From: Pseudomonas neuropathica
GTDB lineage: Bacteria; Pseudomonadota; Gammaproteobacteria; Pseudomonadales; Pseudomonadaceae
Assembly (NCBI RefSeq): GCF_015461835.1
Contig: NZ_JACOPX010000010.1
Location: 124,001 to 188,000, forward strand
DNA: 64,000 nucleotides
Direction: 5' to 3'
Below, one piece after another: positions 51,510-60,058 of this stretch. The first letter of the stretch is position 1. The number at the start of each line of letters is the position of its first letter. The notes under the pieces are model-generated. The model did not search any database. It was given only the letters and a program-made list of their open reading frames with translations, and was not told the DNA's origin. The translations under genes were made by a program, and so were the position numbers.

Positions 51510-52577
51510 TTAAAAACCGGCCGCCACGGCATAACGGCCGCTGCTGGCATAGTCACTCGAGTAGTAATAATCCCTGAAGGTCATGGGCGGTAAGCCGAAC
51601 AGATCCTTGAAGCGTTTATAGAAGTGCGGATAGCTGACAAACCCGGTGGCGAGTGCCACATCCGTCAACGAACGATCACTTTGCACAATCAATTGCCGAG
51701 CCCGGGTCAAACGCAGTTCCAGGTAGTAGCGATTCGGTGCCGCATTCAGATAGCGGGCAAACCTTCTTTCCAGTTGCCGGCGTGACACGCCGACCTGGCT
51801 GGCGATTGCATCGATTTCCAGCGGTTCCTCAATGTTCTTTTCCATCAAGTCGAGCGCGATATTCAAAGGCTTTGGAATCGATGAGCAGCGAAGGCTGTCG
51901 GCATTTGCCAAGAACTTCGGATGCGCTTGTGCGGGCTGGTGAACACGTTTTATCTCATCGACCAGTACCGCATCGTTGTGCGCACCCAGTTGCTGCATGA
52001 TCGCCAGGGTCATATCCAGCGCCGAATGAGCATTAGCGCAAGTGGCCCGGCGCTGTGTGCAAATAAACTCGCGAGTCGATACCTTCAACTGCGGGAAATA
52101 TTCATGGATCAGCCCGCAGCTGTCGCTGTGACAAGCAAAGTCCCCAGTCTCAAGCAAACCGGCATCGGCCAGATAAAACGCGGCATTCCAGCAACCGGCA
52201 ACGATCCCTTTGCTCGCGGACTTCTTCAGCACTCGGCGCAGCACTGGCTGCGTGGCAAGCCTCACACGCTGGCCTCCGACGACAATCACTGCGTCATGAC
52301 TGAAGCCTTCCGCCACCAGCCTTTGCGAAGCCAGCGACACGCCGATATCACTTTCAACCATCCCGCCCCGCAGTGAGTAGGTCGATACCGTGTAAATCGT
52401 CTCAGCGTTGATCAGGTTTCCAGTGCCCAAGGCATCCATCGCCGTTGAAAGGGTCGTCAACGAAAAATGATCGAGCAGGATAAACGCCACCCGCACCACA
52501 CGTTCATGGCCCGACATCACGGTGGATGGACGAAAGCCGATGTTCTGTTGTTTCAACGGACTCTGGAACGTTTCCAT
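51510..52577 (-). CDS. GlxA-family (DJ-1/AraC) transcriptional regulator
   Basis: 355 residues: N-terminal glutamine-amidotransferase-like/DJ-1 domain about 25-215 (VAFILLDHFSLTTLSTAMDALG ... GIVAGCWNAAFYLADAG) and C-terminal AraC helix-turn-helix pair about 240-340 (IASQVGVSRRQLERRFARYL ... GFVSYPHFYKRFKDLFG). Pseudomonas activators of this class (GbdR, CdhR, SouR, ArgR) control glycine betaine, carnitine, sarcosine and arginine use, so it fits regulation of the betaine-like cluster. GAGG is 5 nt before the ATG. Confidence 0.9.
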   Translation of the reverse strand: METFQSPLKQQNIGFRPSTVMSGHERVVRVAFILLDHFSLTTLSTAMDALGTGNLINAETIYTVSTYSLRGGMVESDIGVSLASQRLVAEGFSHDAVIVVGGQRVRLATQPVLRRVLKKSASKGIVAGCWNAAFYLADAGLLETGDFACHSDSCGLIHEYFPQLKVSTREFICTQRRATCANAHSALDMTLAIMQQLGAHNDAVLVDEIKRVHQPAQAHPKFLANADSLRCSSIPKPLNIALDLMEKNIEEPLEIDAIASQVGVSRRQLERRFARYLNAAPNRYYLELRLTRARQLIVQSDRSLTDVALATGFVSYPHFYKRFKDLFGLPPMTFRDYYYSSDYASSGRYAVAAGF

Positions 52578-52664
52578 CTTGCCTCACCCGCTCACCTTCA
52601 CTGAAACGACAACCTGGTGGTTTGGCGACTGGCACGGCCCGCCGCCAAACCGTGGCCGAACCGA

Positions 52665-53687
52665 TTACTTCGCTGCCGCCCGGGCGTCACTCAACCAGCC
52701 GTCATAGGCTTGCTGGTTGGCCTTGATCCATTCCGCAGCATGGCGCTTGATGTCGGCGAGCGACTTTTCACCGTTCTGCATGCGCAGGTTTTGCGCACTT
52801 TCAGCGGCCGTCGGGATGCTGACTTCAGAGAGGAATTTGCGCGCCACCGGGTTCTTCTCGGCGAACTCTTTGTTCATGACGGCATTGACCGTGTCCACCG
52901 GGAAACCGAGATTCTTGCCATCATGGAAGGTGTCCTTGCTTTCCTTGCCATCCGGCAGCGAGGTGAACGGCACCGGCAACCAGACCACGTCACGCCCCTC
53001 TACCAGAACACTGGCGATCCACTGCGGAACCCAGGTAAAGAACAGCACTGGCTTGCCTTGCTGAAAGCGCGCAATGGTGTCCGCCATCAACGCGAAGTAC
53101 GAGCCGCGGTTGTCGACCACGGTTGGCCCCAGACCATAGGCTTTCATGTGGTGTTCAACCATGATCTCGCAGCCCCAGCCCGGGTTGCAGCCCGTCAGGT
53201 CGGCCTTGCCGTCACCATTGCTGTCAAAGAGTTTGGCGATTTCGGGTTTCTTCAGGTCTGACAGATCCTTGATCTGATAAGCGTCGGCAGTCTTCTTGTC
53301 GATCATGTAGCCCTGCAGCACGCCTTTCATGACTTGCCCGACTTTGACCATCACGTCATCGCCGCCGGCTTTCTCATAAAACGCTTCGTGCAGGTGTTCC
53401 CATTCATGCACGGTGAAATCCGCATCACCATAAGACAGTGCGAGAAACATCGCCGGGTAGTCGACTTCCTTTGGCTGTTTGACGTCGTAGCCCAGTTCCT
53501 TGAGACCGGCGATCACTACCTCACCGCGGAAACGCTCTTCGGCGATGGTCGGAAAAATCGGCGTAATCGAAACACCGGCACCGGGTTTGTTGGCATCGGC
53601 CGCGTAGGCCGCCGAGCACAGCAAGGTGCCAAACACTGCAGCTACAAGGCTCGAAACCACGCTTTTCTTGAGATTTGTCAGTTTCAT
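52665..53687 (-). CDS. ProX-type quaternary-amine-binding periplasmic protein
   Basis: 340 residues, signal peptide to about residue 30 (LLCSAAYAAD). The aromatic box of E. coli ProX is kept: W96 (HEWEHLHE), W171 (CNPGWGCE) and W219/W223 (FTWVPQW), which is direct evidence for a trimethylammonium-type ligand such as a betaine. It also keeps the cysteine pair around the second Trp (CNPGWGC). Last gene of the proVWX-like set, followed by the GlxA-family regulator. Confidence 0.92.
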   Translation of the reverse strand: MKLTNLKKSVVSSLVAAVFGTLLCSAAYAADANKPGAGVSITPIFPTIAEERFRGEVVIAGLKELGYDVKQPKEVDYPAMFLALSYGDADFTVHEWEHLHEAFYEKAGGDDVMVKVGQVMKGVLQGYMIDKKTADAYQIKDLSDLKKPEIAKLFDSNGDGKADLTGCNPGWGCEIMVEHHMKAYGLGPTVVDNRGSYFALMADTIARFQQGKPVLFFTWVPQWIASVLVEGRDVVWLPVPFTSLPDGKESKDTFHDGKNLGFPVDTVNAVMNKEFAEKNPVARKFLSEVSIPTAAESAQNLRMQNGEKSLADIKRHAAEWIKANQQAYDGWLSDARAAAK

Positions 53688-53730
53688 GTTTCACCACGCT
53701 TGGAGTTTTTAATGGGGTGAGCAGGCCAAC

Positions 53731-54684
53731 TCAATTCGTCACTGGACGTGCAACGTTCTTCTTTTTCTTCAGTTTCATGAGCAGCCCCACCGGGCCGCTT
53801 TCATACCAGCGCTGACCGGTGGCCAGATCGCTGCTGCGCTCACCCATTGCCTGGGTCAGTCGATCAAGGAATACCGCGAGCAGCACCAGGCCGGCACCGC
53901 CGACGCTGGCCAAGCCCATGTCGAGGCGGCCGATGCCGCTCAACACCATCAAGCCCAGACCGCCCACCGAGATCATCGAGGCGACGACCACCATTGACAG
54001 CGACAACATCAATGTCTGGTTGAGACCGGCCATCATCGTTGGCGCCGCCAACGGCAACTGCACCTTCATCAGCATTTGCGTGGCCGTGCAGCCGAACGCG
54101 CGGGCGGCTTCGACCTTGTCGGCAGGGACTTGGCGAATACCAAGGTTGGTCAGACGCACCAGCGGCGCGACGGAAAAGATGATGGTGACGATCACACCGG
54201 GGACGTTGCCGATACCAAAGAGCATCACCACCGGCACCAGGTAGACGAACGCCGGCAGTGTTTGCATCGCATCCAGTACCGGGCGGATGATCATTTCCGT
54301 GCGATCACTGCGCGCACACAGGATGCCCAGCGGTATGCCGATCACGGCGCAGAACAACAGTGATGTCAGTACCAGGGCGAGCGTGACCATCGCATCGCTC
54401 CACACTCCGATCAGTCCAAGCCCGGTGAGGGTGGCGACGCTGAAAATGGCGATGCGCTTGCCGCCAATCTGCCAACTGATCAGCCCTGCGATGATGATGA
54501 ACACCGTCGGTGGAACCGACAGCAGTCCCCACTGCACACCGTCCAGCACTTGATCGACCGGCCAACGGATCGAACGAAACACTTCCCTGAAGTTATGCAC
54601 CAGATATTTAAGGGCGGTTTCCACCCAGGATCCCAAAGGAATATTTAGACTTTGGAAAGGATCTAGAAAGTTGAAGTCTGACAT
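53731..54684 (-). CDS. ProW-type betaine ABC transporter permease
   Basis: 317 residues with an N-terminal soluble stretch (NIPLGSWVETALKYLVHNFREVF, very like ProW) and six to seven helices; EAA-type loop DKVEAARAFGCTATQMLMKVQLPLA. Inner-membrane channel for the substrate captured by the ProX-type protein. The C-terminus is lysine-rich (LMKLKKKKNVARP). It lies between the ATPase and binding-protein genes, with gaps of about 50 nt on either side. Confidence 0.92.
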   Translation of the reverse strand: MSDFNFLDPFQSLNIPLGSWVETALKYLVHNFREVFRSIRWPVDQVLDGVQWGLLSVPPTVFIIIAGLISWQIGGKRIAIFSVATLTGLGLIGVWSDAMVTLALVLTSLLFCAVIGIPLGILCARSDRTEMIIRPVLDAMQTLPAFVYLVPVVMLFGIGNVPGVIVTIIFSVAPLVRLTNLGIRQVPADKVEAARAFGCTATQMLMKVQLPLAAPTMMAGLNQTLMLSLSMVVVASMISVGGLGLMVLSGIGRLDMGLASVGGAGLVLLAVFLDRLTQAMGERSSDLATGQRWYESGPVGLLMKLKKKKNVARPVTN

Positions 54685-54734
54685 GGTGCTACCTCGCCCT
54701 CAGAAGCGGTAAATCAATTCTGATTAATCGGAGT

Positions 54735-55769
54735 TCAGCTATTACACAAGCAGCTCAGAAGATGGCCCTGCGAAATCGAACCTTTATAAAGCCCAACTTC
54801 ATCCACCACTGGCATAGGAGTTGCCGAGGCAGCGACCAGATGAAAGATGTCGCGAAGAGACGCTTCCGCTTTAATTGGCGTTTGCCCACCCGGTATATAA
54901 GCGACATTGCAATCCTGTTGCGCGATATCGCCGGCTTTCAGAATTCGACTGGTGTCGAAACCATTAAAGAAATCACGCACATATTTATTCACCGGGTTGC
55001 ACAGAAGTTCACGCGGCGTGCCGATCTGCACCACGCGTCCGCCTTCCATGATCGCAATGCGGTGACCGATGCGAACCGCTTCTTCTATATCGTGAGAAAT
55101 GAAAATGATGGTGCGATCCTGCTCCGCCTGGAGCTTGATCAGCTCGCCCTGCATTTCGCTGCGAATCATCGGATCGAGTGCCGAGAACGCTTCGTCCATC
55201 AGCAGAATGGCGGGATCGTTTGCCAGCGCGCGGGCCAGACCGACACGTTGCTGCATGCCGCCGGAGAGTTGGTGAGGAAAGCTGAACTCCTGCCCCGAAA
55301 GCCCGACCTGCTCCAGCGCGCCCATCGCGCGGCAATAGCGTTCTTTCTCGCTGACACCGCTGATTTCCAGGCCGAAGCTGACGTTGTCGATGACGCTCAT
55401 GTGCGGCATCAAAGCAAACGACTGGAAGACCATGCCCATGTCTTTGCGGCGAACCTGCAACAAGTCCTTGTCGCCCAGGCCGGTGATTTCCTTGCCATTG
55501 AGAAAGATCTGGCCGGAGGTTGGTTCGATCAGCCGGTTGAACAATCTGACCATGGTCGATTTGCCGGAGCCGGACAAACCCATGATCACGAAAATCTCAC
55601 CACGGCGAACCGAGAAATTGGCATCAAAAACACCAATCGCCTGACCGGTCTTTTTAAACACTTCAGCTTTTGATGCGCCTTCTTTAACCATTTTCATGGC
55701 AAGTGCTGGCTGCGTACCGAAGACTTTGAAAACATTCTTTACGCAGATGATCTCGTCGGAACTTGTCAT
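54735..55769 (-). CDS. ProV-type betaine ABC transporter ATP-binding protein
   Basis: 344 residues from the ATG at 55769, preceded by AAGGAGG at ideal spacing; a longer form would begin at 55787. Walker A GLSGSGKST (64-72), signature LSGGMQQRVGLARAL, Walker B ILLMDEAFSALDP; the C-terminal part (about 265-344) is CBS-like, as in ProV, where it senses ionic strength. The N-terminal FKVFGTQPALAMKMVKEG opening is typical of glycine betaine ATPases. First gene of the minus-strand arm of the cluster. Confidence 0.92.
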   Translation of the reverse strand: MTSSDEIICVKNVFKVFGTQPALAMKMVKEGASKAEVFKKTGQAIGVFDANFSVRRGEIFVIMGLSGSGKSTMVRLFNRLIEPTSGQIFLNGKEITGLGDKDLLQVRRKDMGMVFQSFALMPHMSVIDNVSFGLEISGVSEKERYCRAMGALEQVGLSGQEFSFPHQLSGGMQQRVGLARALANDPAILLMDEAFSALDPMIRSEMQGELIKLQAEQDRTIIFISHDIEEAVRIGHRIAIMEGGRVVQIGTPRELLCNPVNKYVRDFFNGFDTSRILKAGDIAQQDCNVAYIPGGQTPIKAEASLRDIFHLVAASATPMPVVDEVGLYKGSISQGHLLSCLCNS

Positions 55770-56136
55770 ACCTTGCCTCCTTCGCATCGTGCATCTTTCG
55801 CGTTAAGCGACAGGCAAACGAGCAAAAATAATGTTAAGCGGCAGCGGTAATGAATAGATGTCTTCACGACGGGCTTCCTTTTATTATTTTTGAGGTCCCA
55901 GGAAAAAGGGATGTTTCAAATCTATTAGCATCACCTCGCTTAATCCAACTACATTTACAGGGACAATTCGATAACGTCGGGTTATCGGTTGCGACGACAG
56001 CCATTGCCGAGTGCCGCGTCAGCACCATGAGCGACCGGGTCTATCCCGACAGCGACGCTCGCGTAGCCCTCCCCGCACGGTTCCGTTACCCTCCTCGCGC
56101 TTCGTTGGGGAGCTGTATCGTTAGGAGAGTGTACGA
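55770..56136. promoter_or_regulatory. divergent control region of the betaine-like cluster
   Basis: 367 bases between the ProV-type and LysR genes. AT-rich in the proV-proximal half. It contains the palindrome at 55969-55987. No reading frame with a credible start was found. An AGGAG serves the LysR gene at its right end and an AAGGAGG serves proV at its left end. Promoter elements could not be placed with certainty. Confidence 0.5.
55969..55987. promoter_or_regulatory. palindrome with LysR T-N11-A core
   Basis: CGATAAC-GTCGG-GTTATCG, perfect 7-bp arms. The inner T (55972) and A (55984) are 11 bases apart, the T-N11-A pattern of LysR-type regulators, and the inner arms TAAC/GTTA are symmetric. 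It lies 150 nt before the LysR start and 200 nt from the ProV start, so it could control both arms. Confidence 0.45.
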
Positions 56137-57096
56137 ATGAGCAAGCATGTCGACCCTGACACCATCCTGCTGAAAATGCCGTCCTTGAGGGCTGTGAAGG
56201 CATTTGTGGCCGCGGCCAAATACGAAAGCTTCACCCGTGCAGCGGAGGCGTTGTGCGTTTCGCAAGCCGCGATCAGCCGGCAGATCCGTGAGTTGGAAAG
56301 TTATCTGGGCGCGCAACTGTTCACCCGGGTCGGCCGTGCGGTGGAATTGACGGCCGCCGGCGCGGTGTTTTTCGATGCCGCGCAACTTTCTTTCGTCAAC
56401 ATCGCCCAGGCTGCCGAACGCATTCGCAGCAGCCAGTCGACCAAGAAGGTGCTCACCGTTTGTTGCTCGCCGGCCTTTTCCGCGCTGTGGTTGTCGAATC
56501 ATCTGCAGGAGTTTTTCGCGCAGTGCCCGGACATCGAACTCAACCTGATCACCACGCAGAACTTTCTGACCATGGAACCCGGTGTGCAACCGGACATCTT
56601 CATCACCAAGATTTCGCGCATCCGTGACGGTTATAGAAGCTACCCGCTGTGCCATGACGTGATTTACCCGGTATGCACCCCGCAGTATCTGGAGAAACAC
56701 CCGGAGATTGCGACGATCGAAGGCGTGCGTGATTCGGCCCTGCTCAACCTGAGTCCCTATGGCCGCTCGCAAGTCGCCGAACATGTCGACTGGGGCGTGT
56801 GGCTGGCGTTTCAGGCCATCGATATCGACGATCGCCCGGCGAACAGTCCGCAGATCTTCAACGCCAACGACTACAACCTGCTGATCAGCATGGTCCTGAC
56901 CCATCAGGGCATTGCGTTGGGCTGGAATCACCTGGTCACGGGATTGGTGCAACAAGGCCTGCTGGTGCGACCGATCGAGCAACAGGTGCAATTGCGCAAC
57001 AGCTGGCACTACCTGAGCTGTCGCGAAAGCTCCGAAAACGAAGACGAACTGCGGCGTTTTCGCGAATGGATTCTGGCGAAGTTTCCCCGCCGCTAA
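56137..57096 (+). CDS. LysR-family regulator (GcvA-like)
   Basis: 319 residues: helix-turn-helix at about 15-75 (LRAVKAFVAAAKYESFTRAAEAL, SQAAISRQIRELESYLG), effector domain from about 105. The N-terminal sequence and helix-turn-helix put it with GcvA/AmpR-type regulators. It diverges from the ABC importer and precedes the MmgE/PrpD and Rieske genes, so it is the second candidate regulator of the cluster. AGGAG lies about 9 nt before the ATG. Confidence 0.9.
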   Translation: MSKHVDPDTILLKMPSLRAVKAFVAAAKYESFTRAAEALCVSQAAISRQIRELESYLGAQLFTRVGRAVELTAAGAVFFDAAQLSFVNIAQAAERIRSSQSTKKVLTVCCSPAFSALWLSNHLQEFFAQCPDIELNLITTQNFLTMEPGVQPDIFITKISRIRDGYRSYPLCHDVIYPVCTPQYLEKHPEIATIEGVRDSALLNLSPYGRSQVAEHVDWGVWLAFQAIDIDDRPANSPQIFNANDYNLLISMVLTHQGIALGWNHLVTGLVQQGLLVRPIEQQVQLRNSWHYLSCRESSENEDELRRFREWILAKFPRR

Positions 57097-57237
57097 TCCG
57101 CTCGGCACAAGCCTCGGGTGATTTGGTTATCAATAGCCCGACGAAAATGTTGCTAGAGCGGCGCCCTCCCCGTGGCTCATTGTTGAGCTGCGCCGGCCAT
57201 AATCGGTACGGCTCAAATCACAGGAAGGGATTGTTGA

Positions 57238-58599
57238 ATGTCACTCTTCGAATTCTGTCGCGACTTTGATTTCCTCGATGCCCCGCTCAAGACCCGTGCA
57301 ATTGTGCAGGACAGTCTGCTGGATATCGTCGGCGTCATGGCCGCTGCGGCCAGCAATGACACCAGCAGCACCATGCGACGTTTTGCCGAACAGCATTACC
57401 CGACGGGCGCCTATAGCAGTCGTCTGATCTTTGCCGGGCAGCGTGTCAACGTGCTCGGCGCGGCTTGGGCCGGAGGCTTCAGCGCTGATAGCCTCGACGC
57501 CCATGAGGGCCACTTCAAATCCAAGGGGCATGCCGGTGCCACTGTTGTTCCCGCCGTGCTCGCCCTGGCCGATGCGCTGCATCATCAAGGCCAATCGATC
57601 AGCGGCCATGCGCTACTGAGCGCCCTGTGCATCGGTTATGAAACGGCGCTGCGGGCGGGCTCTGCCTTGATGGCGACCTCGCCGACTTATCACGCATCAG
57701 GTGGTTTTTCCGCGCTCGGCGTTGTCTGCGCCGGCGCGCGCTTGCTGGGCTTCGATGAACCGACATTTCGCCACGCCTTGGGCATCGCCGAATACTTCAG
57801 CGCACGCTGCCCGATGATGCGCGTGGTGCAAGCGCCGACGATGCTGCGCGATGCCCACGGTGCAGGCGCATTTGCGGGTTTGAACGCGCTGTTCATGGCC
57901 CGGGAAGGCATCACCGGTGCACCGGCAGAAACAGTTGAAGACGTCACTGTCGCTGAATACTGGACCGACATCGGTTCACGCTGGGAGATCGACAGTCAGT
58001 ACTTCAAACCCTGGCCAGTCTGCCGCTGGGCGCAACCGGCGCTGACCGCCATGCTCGATTTGCAGCGGGAAAACCCTGAACTTGATGCGGACTCGATTGA
58101 AACCGTTCGCGTGGAAACGTTCTACGAATCGATGTGTTTGCAGGGGCATACGCCGAGTGATGCCGATCAGGCGCAGTACGCCCTGGCCTTTCCGTTGGCC
58201 GCACTGATTGTCAGGGGCAAAGTCGGTCCGCAAGAAGTCACCGGGGCGGCGATTTTTGCCGAAGATATTCTCGCATTGAGCCGCCGTATCGAAATCGTTG
58301 AAGCCGCCGATATTTCCGCCCGATTCCCCGACGAAATCCTTTCGCGATTGACCATCACCCTGAAGAACGGTGCCGTGCTGGTGAGTCCGGTCACCGCCGC
58401 GCGTGGGGACCCCGAAACGCCCCTCAGCGCTGAAGAGCTGGATCAGAAATTTGATCTGTTCGCCAGCGGTCTGGGTGTAGAACGCAGCGCCGAGGTGAAA
58501 ACAGCGATCAAACACATCGCTCAATCCAGCTGCGCCATCACCGCCCTGGAACCGATTTTTCACCCGGTTCCGGCACTCCAGCCAGACGCTCATCGATAA
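57238..58599 (+). CDS. MmgE/PrpD family protein
   Basis: 453 residues, helical N-terminal domain (about 1-265) and lid domain (about 270-400). DAHEGHFKSKGHAGATVVPA near residue 87 corresponds to the conserved D-N-D...HP region, and KPWPVCRWAQPALTA to the K-P-Y-P-x-C-R-x-x-H region of the family; here the usual histidine after the arginine is replaced by A. Members include 2-methylcitrate dehydratase, cis-aconitate decarboxylase and iminodisuccinate epimerase. No prpB/prpC neighbours, so propionate use is unlikely. GGAAGGGA precedes the start. Confidence 0.87.
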   Translation: MSLFEFCRDFDFLDAPLKTRAIVQDSLLDIVGVMAAAASNDTSSTMRRFAEQHYPTGAYSSRLIFAGQRVNVLGAAWAGGFSADSLDAHEGHFKSKGHAGATVVPAVLALADALHHQGQSISGHALLSALCIGYETALRAGSALMATSPTYHASGGFSALGVVCAGARLLGFDEPTFRHALGIAEYFSARCPMMRVVQAPTMLRDAHGAGAFAGLNALFMAREGITGAPAETVEDVTVAEYWTDIGSRWEIDSQYFKPWPVCRWAQPALTAMLDLQRENPELDADSIETVRVETFYESMCLQGHTPSDADQAQYALAFPLAALIVRGKVGPQEVTGAAIFAEDILALSRRIEIVEAADISARFPDEILSRLTITLKNGAVLVSPVTAARGDPETPLSAEELDQKFDLFASGLGVERSAEVKTAIKHIAQSSCAITALEPIFHPVPALQPDAHR

Positions 58600-58693
58600 C
58601 GCCAACGCATGAATTGCCCGCAGCAAATGTCGTTTGTGACGTCTGTCCTGGGCCATATAGGCTGAGAACCATGTCGCCTATGGGAGGATAAAA

Positions 58694-59929
58694 ATGAACA
58701 ATAAAGAAAGCGTTTTTGACCTGATCGCTCAGCGCAAACCCTGGCACTCGCTGCCAGGCGCTCTTTACAGCAGTGAAAGCGTTTACCGTCAGGACCTTGA
58801 GCAGATCTGGCACAAGGACTGGATCTTCGCCGGCCACACGTTTGAAATTACCAAACCGGGGCAGTATTTCACCCTGCAAATCGGTGACTATCCCGTTGCC
58901 GTCGTCCGTGGCAAAGACGGCGAAGTTCGGGCGTTCCATAACGCCTGCCGTCACCGTGGCGCGAAAATCTGCGAGGCCGATCACGGCAAAGTGGCGAAGA
59001 TGGTTTGCCCGTATCACAAGTGGACGTACGAGCTGGATGGCAACCTGTTGTTCGCCGGCAACATGGGCCAGGATTTCGACAAATCCCAATACAGTCTGAA
59101 AAGCGTTCACTGCGAGATCGTCGACACCTACATTTACGTCTGCGTGGCCGCCAAGGCTCCTGATTTCGAAGGCTTCCGCAAGGCCGTCAGCCCTTTCATC
59201 GCGCCGCACTACCTTGAAAATTGCAAGGTGGCATTCGAGTCGAACATCGTCGAGAAAGGCAACTGGAAACTGGTCTTCGAAAACAATCGCGAGTGCTATC
59301 ACTGCGACGGCTCACACCCGGAGCTGCTGCATTCGTTCGTCGATAATCTTTCGGTGGGTGGCGTCAGTGGCGAAGATGATCCAGAGCTGTCGGCTTACTG
59401 GTCCAAGTGCGAGAGCGCCGGGTTGCCAAGCCGTTTGGTGATGGATATCAACGGCCAGTTCCGTATGACCCGTATTCCTCTGTCATCCGGTGCCGTCAGC
59501 TACACCATGGATGGCAAACCGGCCGTTGCCGGCCGCCTGGACAAGACTTCTGAAGCTGACATCGGTGCGCTGCTGTACTTCCACTACCCCTCCACCTGGA
59601 ATCACTTCCTCGGTGACCATGCGCTGAGCTTCCGGGTGCTGCCGATCAGCGCCACCGAAACCTTGGTCACCACCAAATGGCTGGTTCCCGACAGCGCAGT
59701 GGAAGGCGTTGATTACGATATCGAGCGCCTGACCAAAGTCTGGATTGCCACCAACGATCAGGACCGCACGCTGGTCGAGGGCACCCAGCGTGGTGTGACT
59801 TCGCCGTCGTACGAACCGGGTCCTTATTCGGAAACGGCCGAGACCGGCGTTTGTCAGTTCGATGACTGGTACTGCGCGACCATGATGGATCGGCTCAAAG
59901 GCCCCATTCCGTTGAAGTCTGTTGGCTGA
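58694..59929 (+). CDS. Rieske-type oxygenase of the glycine betaine/carnitine oxygenase group
   Basis: 411 residues. Rieske 2Fe-2S site C85-x-H87 (CRHRGAKIC) and C105-x2-H108 (CPYHKW). Mononuclear iron site E200, H203, H208 (NNRECYHCDGSHPE) with a later aspartate in TNDQD (355-357). The bridging residue is Glu where ring-hydroxylating dioxygenases have Asp, a feature described for carnitine oxygenase CntA and its relatives. GbcA-like proteins N-demethylate betaines. No reductase gene lies nearby, so electrons must come from elsewhere. GGGAGGATAAAA gives a strong ribosome site. Confidence 0.9.
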   Translation: MNNKESVFDLIAQRKPWHSLPGALYSSESVYRQDLEQIWHKDWIFAGHTFEITKPGQYFTLQIGDYPVAVVRGKDGEVRAFHNACRHRGAKICEADHGKVAKMVCPYHKWTYELDGNLLFAGNMGQDFDKSQYSLKSVHCEIVDTYIYVCVAAKAPDFEGFRKAVSPFIAPHYLENCKVAFESNIVEKGNWKLVFENNRECYHCDGSHPELLHSFVDNLSVGGVSGEDDPELSAYWSKCESAGLPSRLVMDINGQFRMTRIPLSSGAVSYTMDGKPAVAGRLDKTSEADIGALLYFHYPSTWNHFLGDHALSFRVLPISATETLVTTKWLVPDSAVEGVDYDIERLTKVWIATNDQDRTLVEGTQRGVTSPSYEPGPYSETAETGVCQFDDWYCATMMDRLKGPIPLKSVG

Positions 59930-59961
59930 TCTGCGCTCTGTTCACTCATGTTAACCCTGCT

Positions 59962-59993
59962 CCCTGCCAGCATCCCGACGGATGTTGGCAGGG
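59962..59993 (+). terminator. terminator after the Rieske oxygenase gene
   Basis: 14-bp stem beginning CCCTGCCAGCATCC, a 4-nt loop and its complement with one G-U pair, followed by ACTCTTTCG. It lies 33 nt after the stop and before the MFS gene, which therefore has its own promoter. Confidence 0.7.
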
Positions 59994-60058
59994 ACTCTTT
60001 CGTCTCGGAAAGCTGTTACTCCGGTTCATAGCCAAAAAGCCGGGAGACACCGATAAGG

